Shown here piece after piece: positions 57,121-64,000 of a DNA stretch of 64,000 bases. The DNA comes from CAVQRC01 sp963715045. Lineage in GTDB: Bacteria > Planctomycetota > Planctomycetia > Pirellulales > Lacipirellulaceae. The position numbers were made by a program, and so were the translations under genes. Numbering within the stretch: position 1 is the first letter of the stretch; each line of letters begins with the position of its first letter. The DNA is taken from NCBI GenBank assembly GCA_963715045.1, contig CAVQRC010000003.1:310001-374000 (forward strand), written 5' to 3'. The notes beneath the pieces were generated by a model. It was not told where the DNA came from, ran no database searches, and worked only from the letters and a program-made list of their open reading frames with translations.

Positions 57121-57179
57121 ACCGCTGCGACTACACTGATCGCTCCATCGCGACCAGACGACAGCCATCGAGAGCCACC

Positions 57180-59094
57180 GTGTGCGAGAACGATTCGGAC
57201 TCGATCCCGGGCGCGGTCATTGATGAGGTGGCGGAGCGGCTGGCAAAGGACAAACGCGTCCGCCAGGCCTTGCCCGGCGGCGGCTCACTGAACGTCGATC
57301 GCCTGCTTCCGTTTCTCTGCGTTTACCGCCGGGATCCGTCGCGTCCCGACAAAGGCACCGGGTCCCTGGTGACCTCCGAGGCGGCCTGTCTCCACGCCCC
57401 GGGCGAAGCGGCCCGCCGAACAGGTCTTCGCCAGCTCGTATTGCGGATCGTCGAAACCGCATCGGAGCGGCTGGGAGGGTTCTTGATTGTGGAAGTCTGG
57501 TCTGCCGACGATCGTCGCGTCGAGCGTCAGACCGATCCGGTATCCGGAGAAATCGTCTTTCCGAGCCCCGGCTTTCGGATTCTGAGCCGCCCGCTCGATC
57601 AGCTCGAAGCCACCGTGTCGAAGCTCGAGTTCGCCCTGCAACGCATTCGACTTCATCGCCGCCCGGCTCGCGTCGAAGTCGATCTCCACGCCCGCAACCA
57701 TCCGCCGCGGATGACGCAGCTCATTTCTGCTGCCGAAGCGCAACGCTACAACTGCCACGTGCTCGGCCTCGAGGTCCTCCCCATCTATCGCAATCCGGTC
57801 ACCGGCGAAGTTTACGACGACCTGCTTCGTCGGCTACGGCGGGGCGTCGGCCTGGCACTCAAACGGGCCTTCTTCGCTTTCGCTCTGAACCAGACCAACG
57901 TTCGCCCTCAGCACTACTGGGTGCTCGGCCGCCGGGCACTCTCCAAACGCGTGTGGGCCGTCGACCGACAGTTGGCCGAGGTCAGCGGCCAGTTCAAGTT
58001 GCTGCTGCTCGTGACGCCCGTGAATGCCGAACGGACGTGGCATGATTTTTCCGACAGCCCGATTCGCCCAGGAGCCGCGGTTTCAGTATCGGCCCGTCGA
58101 AACAGATCCGCTGCTCTTGAAACGACGGTTGCTGCGGATTCAGACCGAACGGATCGAGGATCCGACGCTGGCGAATTTGTTTCGCCGCACGCAGGATGAC
58201 CTCGACCGGCAGATCACGATGTTGTCGGACATCGGATCGGAGCAGTTCCTGCCCGGGAGTCTGCAAGTGTTCGGACGGGTGAAACCGACGCTGCTGACGC
58301 TGGCTCAGGAACTGCTCCAGCGGTGCCGCAAGGGTGAAGAGTCGGGCGACGTCGTCACGGCCCGCGAGTTTGTCCAACGCGCGCAACGTGAGGTTCGGCA
58401 TTATCGACGGCAGATGGCTTCGTTCACGGGTCGGGCCGTGCTTCGCGACGACATGTATTCAGGATTGCTGGCTGCGGGCGGAGACCTGCTCGTCGGCCGC
58501 GAGACCACGATTGCCGCCCATCGTGTCGAGGCCCTGCTGCACCACGAGATCGGCACGCACTTGTTGACCTACTACAACGGCCAGGCACAACCGCTGCGGT
58601 TGTTGAAAGTGGGGCTCGCCGGTTATGACGCGCTACAGGAAGGCCTCGCGGTGCTGGCAGAGTACCTGGTCGGCGGGCTCAGCAGTGGTCGGCTCAGAAC
58701 GCTGGCCGCCCGCGTCGTGGCCGTCGACGAAATGGCCCGCGGGCGACCCTTTATCGAGACGTTCGCGCTGCTCGTCGAACAGTATGCGTTTGATCCCCGC
58801 GTGGCCTACACCATGACACTTCGCGTGTATCGCGGCGGAGGACTTACCAAAGATGCGATCTATCTGCGGGGCCTGGTCGAGATCCTGGACTACCTGGGTC
58901 GCGATGGCCAGTTGGAGCCGCTGTTCGTGGGCAAGTTGGCGGCCGATCAGATTCCGATTGTGCGGGAATTGTTGTTGCGAGGCGTCCTTCGCCCGCCGCA
59001 GTTGCGGCCACGATACCTCAGCGATGCCCGGACGGTCGCCCGCATGGCCGCTCTCCGCGAGGGCCTGAGCGTCCTTGACCTGCTGAATGCGTAG
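57180..59094 (+). CDS. DUF1704 (QEGLA-motif) protein, predicted metalloprotease-like (one frameshift)
   Basis: About 638 residues. N-terminal part: AVIDEVAERLAKDKRVRQAL, LPFLCVYRRDPSRPDKGTGS, FRILSRPLDQLEATVSKLEF. After a shift near 58055-58062 the second half reads AQEPRFQYRPVETDPLLLKR and contains LLHHEIGTHLLTYYNGQAQP, LRLLKVGLAGYDALQEGLAV, LAEYL, the QEGLA signature with a zinc-binding HExxxH. The family is named flavohemoglobin expression-modulating; newer work groups it with tyrosine MATCAP-type peptidases. The GTG at 57180 is the most plausible start because it precedes the conserved region closely. Confidence 0.85.
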
Positions 59095-59208
59095 CGTGCC
59101 GCGGCCAAAGGCGGCGCGGCGATGGCACCAGCCGCGGCGGGATCTTATAGTACGCGTCAAGCATCTGTTGACGACGTCTCGCGATCCGATTCAGCACAAC
59201 CTCGGGAA

Positions 59209-60165
59209 ATGCACATGAAGCGTCTGTGGTACCGATTCCCGCGATGGCTGCGAGTCCTGCTGCTGATCATCCTCACCGTGGTCGTGCTCCTGCTGCTGAT
59301 CGCAGGTGCCGGTTGGTGGTATCTGCATCCGAGCGTGGAGCGAACCAACGGTGTCGTCTACGGCCAGCGCGATGGACGACCGCTGGTGCTCGATGTCATC
59401 CAACCGGCAGCGGCGAACGGACTTGGGATTGCCTTGATGGTGAGCGGTGGCTGGAGATCGGGGGAGGCCGGCGAGGCTCCGGAGTGGATGATGGCACCGC
59501 TGTTGCGTCGGGGTTACACGATCTTTGCGATCTATCATGTTTCACAACCGCAGGCGACGGTGATGGAGATCATCGAAGACGTGAATCGCGGGCTGCGGTA
59601 CGTCCGCCATCATGCGGCCGAGTACGGGATCGATCCGGACCGGATCGGCGTGACGGGCGGCAGCGCGGGCGGGCACTTGAGCCTGATGTTGGCCACTCGC
59701 GGCGGACCCGGTCCCGCGGATGCGGAGGATCCGGTCGATCGGGAGAGCAGCGCCGTACAAGCCGTGGCGATCTTCTATCCGGTGACCGATCTGTTGAACC
59801 TGGGCGATTCGACCGAGAACCTGGGTGACGGCGGGCCGCCCAAGAGTTTCGTGAAGGCGTTCGGGCCCGACGCGACGGATCTGGCGAAATGGAAAGAGAT
59901 CGGTCGCGAGTGTTCGCCCATCTACCACATCACGCCGGACCTCCCGCCGACGCTGATCTACCATGGCGACGCCGATACGTTGACCCCGCTGGAGCAGTCG
60001 GAATGGTTTCGTGACCGCGCGAAAGAGCAGGGGCGGGAAGTCCAGATTGTCGTCCACCCGGGCGGAGAGCACGGTTGGCCGACGATGCTGTGGGACCTGC
60101 GGACCTTCGCCGACTGGTTCGATCTGCATCTCAAATCGGACGCCGGCGAGGGTGCCAAGTCTTAG
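59209..60165 (+). CDS. Membrane-anchored alpha/beta hydrolase
   Basis: 318 residues from ATG 59209 (ATG 59215 possible). The N-terminal basic region and membrane helix (RFPRWLRVLLLIILTVVVLL) anchor the protein with the catalytic domain outside. Motifs are GVTGGSAGGHLSLMLATRGG (nucleophile Ser in GxSxG), IYHGDADTLTPLEQSEWFRD (acid Asp) and VVHPGGEHGWP (His). It resembles esterases of the BD-FAE/prolyl oligopeptidase-like group. Substrate unknown. Confidence 0.88.
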   Translation: MHMKRLWYRFPRWLRVLLLIILTVVVLLLLIAGAGWWYLHPSVERTNGVVYGQRDGRPLVLDVIQPAAANGLGIALMVSGGWRSGEAGEAPEWMMAPLLRRGYTIFAIYHVSQPQATVMEIIEDVNRGLRYVRHHAAEYGIDPDRIGVTGGSAGGHLSLMLATRGGPGPADAEDPVDRESSAVQAVAIFYPVTDLLNLGDSTENLGDGGPPKSFVKAFGPDATDLAKWKEIGRECSPIYHITPDLPPTLIYHGDADTLTPLEQSEWFRDRAKEQGREVQIVVHPGGEHGWPTMLWDLRTFADWFDLHLKSDAGEGAKS

Positions 60166-60296
60166 GCCGGCTACTCGCCCGGCCGGGCCGTATGCGGCAA
60201 CAGATGATTGCGGAGGAACTCGAGCGTGAGCCTCGAGCGGCGGGGATCCCCTTTGGCACCTGCTCGCTTCCTTCATCGGACTCGCTGTGTGCGTGA

Positions 60297-60318
60297 CCTG
60301 CCAATTGCAATTGGCAGG
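60297..60318. promoter_or_regulatory. Perfect 22-base palindrome, candidate operator
   Basis: CCTGCCAATTG followed directly by CAATTGGCAGG; every base pairs across the centre. It lies 51 bases before the DHDPS-family start. The size and symmetry suit a dimeric repressor such as LacI or GntR type, though no such regulator gene is in the window. Confidence 0.6.
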
Positions 60319-60368
60319 CAAGCTGCTATCACTGGGTGTCTTACCATCACCTGGGTCTGGCGCACAAC

Positions 60369-61322
60369 ATGCCCACGGATTCCCAAGCCAAATCGACGCC
60401 GCTGCAGTTCCGCGGCATGCTGCCGATCCTCCCCACGGTGCTCACACCCGAAGGAACGCTCGACGAAGCGAGTCAGCGACGCGTTGTGCAGTACTGCCTG
60501 GAATGCGGCGCGGTCGCGATCGGCCACTTCGGAATCGCTTCGGAGTATCACAAGATCTCGGAACGCGATCGGCGGCGGCTGAGCGACATCATCGTGGACG
60601 AAGTCGCCGATCGCGTTCCGGTCTTCCTCGGTGTGACAGCGGCTGGTGTGAAGATCTCGCTGGACTACGCCCGCCAGGCCGAGCAGCAGGGCGCGAGCCT
60701 GATCATGGCATCGCTCCCGACCAGTGGCTGCCCCGATGCCGACACCGCCTATGCGTTCTACGAGTCTCTTTGCAGTGCCGTCACGGTGCCGATCATTCTG
60801 CAGGAGACGCCGGAAACGTCCGCCGTATTCACGCCCGAATTAATTCTCCGCATGGGTCGCGAGATCGCCGGCTTGCAATACGTGAAGGCCGAAGGACGGC
60901 ATTTCCTCGAGAAGACGGCCGTGCTCAAAGCGGCTCCGGAAGCGGGGATCCAGTTGATCGGTGGAGCGGGCGGGCGTCATCTGATCCATATGCTGCGGCT
61001 GGGGGTGACCGCCTTCATGACCGGCACCGAAGCACTCGATCTGCACGCTGCCGCCGTCGGGACGTTCCTCGATGGGGACCACGCCGCCGCCGCTGCCATC
61101 TATTTCGATCGTATTCTGCCCTACTTGCAGTTCTATCTCGACTATCCCGAAGAACTGTTGAAGTGGATGCTGTGCGAACGAGGCGTTATCGCCTGCCCGC
61201 TACCCTTGCCGCCCCCGGCCGCACGGCCGATGGGAACGGCCGAGCGGGCAGAATTCCGCTGGGTGCTCGAACGCATCGGTTTTCACGAGTACCGTCCACT
61301 CCATCCCTCGGACGGTACATAG
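60369..61322 (+). CDS. Dihydrodipicolinate synthase/N-acetylneuraminate lyase family protein
   Basis: 317 residues from ATG 60369 (MPTDSQAKSTPLQFRGMLPI). The TIM-barrel class I aldolase motifs are present: LPTVLTPEGTLDEASQRRVV, VFLGVTAAGVKISLDYARQA, VTVPIILQETPETS and GLQYVKAEGRHFLEK, whose Lys should form the Schiff base. In planctomycetes such proteins often belong to sugar-acid catabolism rather than lysine synthesis. The reaction is unspecified, but aldol cleavage of a keto acid is likely. Confidence 0.9.
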   Translation: MPTDSQAKSTPLQFRGMLPILPTVLTPEGTLDEASQRRVVQYCLECGAVAIGHFGIASEYHKISERDRRRLSDIIVDEVADRVPVFLGVTAAGVKISLDYARQAEQQGASLIMASLPTSGCPDADTAYAFYESLCSAVTVPIILQETPETSAVFTPELILRMGREIAGLQYVKAEGRHFLEKTAVLKAAPEAGIQLIGGAGGRHLIHMLRLGVTAFMTGTEALDLHAAAVGTFLDGDHAAAAAIYFDRILPYLQFYLDYPEELLKWMLCERGVIACPLPLPPPAARPMGTAERAEFRWVLERIGFHEYRPLHPSDGT

Positions 61323-61467
61323 ATCGCAACCGGTCTCCGAGATGGCCTGCTCGTGATAAATTCGACCTCCGGTCACCGTCCAAAGCAGCCGAAATCGGCG
61401 GCAGTTGGTAGATTACAGGAATATACGTCGGTCTTTATCGCTCCGGATCCCTTCCCTTCAGGTACCC

Positions 61468-62620
61468 ATGTTGAACCGGTTTGCTAATCGTCGCCACAGG
61501 CGTCGCAGCGCCTTTACGCTCGTCGAACTTCTGGTTGTTATCGCAATCATCGGGATTCTCGTCGCCCTGCTGTTGCCAGCGGTGCAGTCCGCCCGGGAGG
61601 CGGCCCGCCGTTCGAGCTGCCTGAATAATCTGAAACAGATCGGCCTGGCGCTCACGCTCCACCACGATGCCCTGGGAGAATTCCCGATCGGGGCCGCCCT
61701 GGAAGAGGGTTCGATGTGGTCGGCCTACATTCTGCCGTACATGGAAGAAGAATCGCTCCGCGAGATCATTACGATCGACTTTTTCAACAACACGCAGTAC
61801 TCGGTCAACCAACCGTTTTACGACTACCCCCTCGTAGATCCGTTCTTCAGGAACGTGGTTGCCTGCGAGACCGTCATCCCGGTCTATCGTTGCCCCTCCG
61901 CTGGTCTGCCCGAGCACATGCAGGACCAGGGACATGATGGCAGCTACTACATTCAGCGGCGGGTGCCGGGCTCCTACATCGGCTGTGCGTCGGGACTGGC
62001 GACGACCCAGGTTCTGGCGAACTTTCCCGACCAGGGGATGCCGGCGCGTCGCTGGCTCGAGCAGCTGGATGGTGTTCTGTACGGCATCCAGGTCAATTCG
62101 AGCGGCCCCCAGTTACGGGAAGGAGCAGGTGTCTATGAAAAAAATCACGGACGGAACGTCCAAGACGATGCTCGTCGGCGAAGCGGTGACGGACGTTCAG
62201 GCGATCCTGGCCTCGACGAATCAGAGTACGGGTTATCCGCGTCCGGAACCGACGCTGGGCAACCGCAAAGACCACTGGTACATCGGCAGCGATGGAATCG
62301 ATGGGCCGGGGACGGGGGACACGTCCGAAGCGCTCGGATCGACCGGCGTGCCGCCCAACCTCCACAAACTTCGCGCGACCCATCACTGCAATGGCGGCAT
62401 TCGCGAGAACTTCTGCCAGGAGCTACAGTTGTCGTTCTCCAGCGAGCACCCGGGCATCGTCCAGGCGGTCATGTGTGACGGCTCAGTGCAGCAAATCGAA
62501 GAAGGGATTGCCGCGGATGTGTGGTCGAAGATGGGGACCCGGCGAGTCAGTTTGATCAGTATTAGAGGCTGGAGGCTGGAGGCTGGAGGTAGGAGGCTGG
62601 AGGCTGGAGGCTGGAGGTAG
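61468..62620 (+). CDS. DUF1559 protein with type II pseudopilin N-terminus (one frameshift)
   Basis: A planctomycete DUF1559 protein. MLNRFANRRHRRRSAFTLVE and LLVVIAIIGILVALLLPAVQ form a prepilin leader, with cleavage before Phe-Thr-Leu-Val-Glu. The body has SAREAARRSSCLNNLKQIGL and, after a shift near 62110-62130, SMKKITDGTSKTMLVGEAVT and VMCDGSVQQIEEGIAADVWS. The frame then runs into the GGCTGGA minisatellite, so the last 18 residues are repeat-derived and the native stop may be near 62566. Exported and possibly assembled; function unknown. Confidence 0.85.
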
Positions 62621-62771
62621 GAGGCTGGAGGCTGGAGGGCTGGAGGTGGAGCGCCCGTTGTTCGTCGCTTCTTCGCGGCATACCGTCGGACGCCTCTCCC
62701 ACCCATTGCCTCAACGAACCCACTGCCCATTCGCCTATCTGCCTAACCGCCCATCTGCCCACCGAGGCTTT
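62565..62771. repeat. Dispersed minisatellite element, copy 2
   Basis: Begins with about eleven GGCTGGA/GGTAGGA units (62568-62647), followed by the same core as at 52090-52160 (GGCATACCGTCGGACGCCTC, CCATTGCCTCAACGA), then GCCCATTC-like units and a terminal CACCGAGGCTTT (62760-62771), the inverse complement of the start of copy 1. Short ATTAGTC tandems continue to 62820. Confidence 0.85.
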
Positions 62772-62821
62772 CCTTCGTCATTGGGTCATTGGGTATTCCC
62801 TAGTCATTAGTCATTAGTCAT

Positions 62822-63223
62822 TCACTTGACGACCGAGGGGGGCATTTTCAGGGAGCGTTTGTCGGCCGGCTTGTCGAGTTCGCCTTTGAGCCACAACAGA
62901 TCGCTGTGTTCGGGTTCCGCTTCCAGGCCCGCGGTGACGTCCACGCGGGCTTCGTCGATGCGATCGCGTTTGGCGTAGATCCAGGCTCGATGAAAGTACG
63001 CCGTCGCGAGCGGCCGGGAATCAAGTACCTCCGTCAGCAGCGCGACGCAGCGGTCCTCGTCCGAGGCACGCACTTTGAGCGCTTCCATGAACTTCTGGGC
63101 CGTCTCGTCATGTGAGAATTTCTTCTCGCCGCATCCGGCGAGTACCGAGAGGACCGTGAGTGTCGGTAACAGGCAGGCGACTGGAAAGCGGGTACGGTTA
63201 GATGAAACGCACATTCGCATCAA
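62822..63223 (-). CDS. Lipoprotein with TPR-like repeats
   Basis: 133 residues. Signal peptide with lipobox (VACLLPTLTVLSVLAGCGEK; LAGC cleavage, lipid on Cys31). The mature part is helical: DETAQKFMEALKVRASDEDR, CVALLTEVLDSRPLATAYFH, RAWIYAKRDRIDEARVDVTA, GLEAEPEHSDLLWLKGELDK, resembling two or three tetratricopeptide units. A small protein-interaction lipoprotein is likely. No neighbour suggests its partner. Confidence 0.8.
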   Translation of the reverse strand: MMRMCVSSNRTRFPVACLLPTLTVLSVLAGCGEKKFSHDETAQKFMEALKVRASDEDRCVALLTEVLDSRPLATAYFHRAWIYAKRDRIDEARVDVTAGLEAEPEHSDLLWLKGELDKPADKRSLKMPPSVVK

Positions 63224-63627
63224 CCTCCTCGGGCAGCGGTGAAATGTTCTTCAGGACCGAGCACACTGGATCTTGTGACGGACTTTCAAGCACGTCGGGC
63301 CGAACGACGCGTCGGCTCCGTAAAGATCGGGAAACCGCGGTCCCCGGTCAATGCCCACGTTGTTCTCCACATCTCCGGCATTCCGCGGCGACTAGGAACT
63401 AATCGGAGCCCTCGGCTTTGCCGGGGGACAGCTCGGATGTGGGACGTGCCGCGAAGGTGCCACGGTGCGTTTCAAAGCTGGGTCGTGGGAGTCCCCTCGT
63501 GCCAGCGGCCACGATACAATCAGGCCAGGATGCCGCGAACGCCAGATGCACCCGGTGGAAGTCACCGGGTGCGAGGGTCGGGAGCGAGGCGATCTGGATG
63601 ACAGCCGTTTCTGGAGTGAGTTGACCA
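63224..63627. other. Noncoding stretch with third copy of the dispersed repeat
   Basis: Lies between the divergent lipoprotein and DUF1549 genes. Positions 63404-63437 (GGAGCCCTCGGCTTTGCCGG, GGGACAGCTCGG) repeat the first 34 bases of the 215-base element of 6089/7071; the rest of that element is missing here. Confidence 0.6.
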
Positions 63628-64000
63628 ATGAACGGTTCGATTCGAAACGTCTGCTGGTCGTGGTTGATCGCGGCTGCGACCGTGGCGAGCGGCCAGGAAA
63701 GCGATCTTCACTGGTCGTTTCGGACACCGGTCCGGCCCGAGGTCCCGCTTGCCGATCGGGGAGGCAATCCGATCGATGGCTTCATCACGGAGCGTCTCGT
63801 GGAGCGGGGGATCGTTCCCCTCGGGGCGGTCGACCGGCGGACGCTCATCCGCCGCGTGACTCTGGACCTCACCGGACTTCCGCCCACGCCGGCCGAAGTC
63901 GAAGCATTTCTTGTCGACGCGGCCCCGGACGCCTACCAGCGGCTGCTCGATCGCCTGCTCGCATCGCCGCACTACGGTGAACGCTGGGCCCGACATTGGC
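63628..64000 (+). CDS. DUF1549 (PSD1-type) protein, partial
   Basis: The open frame runs off the window end after 124 codons. Signal peptide MNGSIRNVCWSWLIAAATVA; then LHWSFRTPVRPEVPLADRGG, NPIDGFITERLVERGIVPLG, RRTLIRRVTLDLTGLPPTPA, EVEAFLV and LLDRLLASPHYGERWARHW. This is the start of DUF1549 and differs from the gene at 9613 by having the 'HWSF' linker typical of members that follow a cytochrome-like domain; none is visible here. A DUF1501 gene may follow outside the window. Confidence 0.9.
   Translation, partial: MNGSIRNVCWSWLIAAATVASGQESDLHWSFRTPVRPEVPLADRGGNPIDGFITERLVERGIVPLGAVDRRTLIRRVTLDLTGLPPTPAEVEAFLVDAAPDAYQRLLDRLLASPHYGERWARHW

Overview
The window (about 60% GC) most likely comes from a planctomycete of the Pirellulales type; this is inferred from gene content, with no rRNA present to confirm it. 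Family markers are a DUF1549/DUF1553 + DUF1501 + WD40 operon, a second DUF1549 start at the right edge, a DUF1559 pseudopilin-like protein, a Tat-exported Gfo/Idh/MocA oxidoreductase, an SGNH-hydrolase/sulfatase fusion, and a dockerin plus PEP-CTERM beta-helix protein.

Layout. 1-12.2 kb: chromosomal-type genes (oxidoreductase, CehA/McbA-type metallohydrolase, FG-GAP repeat protein), a 1.2-kb nest of direct and inverted repeats, then the leftward DUF1553/DUF1501/WD40 operon. 13.06 kb: tRNA-Arg(ACG), followed at once by a decayed tyrosine recombinase that runs into a truncated fasciclin gene. 14-40.6 kb: an accessory block of ion-homeostasis, envelope-stress and regulatory genes. It holds a TspO-deaminase fusion, a Cys-less LOV-like PAS protein, a zinc alcohol dehydrogenase, BON-MscS, YqaE/Pmp3, a transposase remnant, a nine-gene N-type (delta-less) ATPase operon closed by a perfect-palindrome terminator, DUF1328, a YXWGXW protein, CsbD/DUF883/holin-like small membrane proteins, an AI-2E-type permease, DUF3309, Trk K+ uptake (trkH-trkA) and a CsrA-receiver fusion. 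40.7-64 kb: sulfatase, PEP-CTERM protein, a MerR-type HTH gene beside a giant DUF4011/DUF3320 helicase-nuclease, a second TspO, an HEAGH peptidase-like gene, a carotenoid-desaturase-like flavoprotein, an MFS transporter, a QEGLA/DUF1704 protein, an alpha/beta hydrolase, a DHDPS-family lyase and a DUF1559 protein, separated by three kinds of intergenic repeat.

How the parts may work together. The 13-40.6 kb block joins an ion-pumping ATPase, mechanosensitive channels, potassium uptake and membrane-protective peptides beside a tRNA and an integrase remnant. I read it as a laterally acquired salt/osmotic-stress island whose recombination module has decayed. The CsrA-receiver protein at its right end is a candidate post-transcriptional regulator. 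Neither island extent nor regulation is proven by sequence alone.

Quality warning. At least fourteen otherwise intact genes, including atpC, atpB, atpF, trkH, trkA and the helicase, are split by one or more 1-base frameshifts, often in short homopolymers, while the protein continues perfectly in the next frame. This looks like uncorrected sequencing indels rather than mass pseudogenisation, so I annotate these as single genes and mark where the frame changes.
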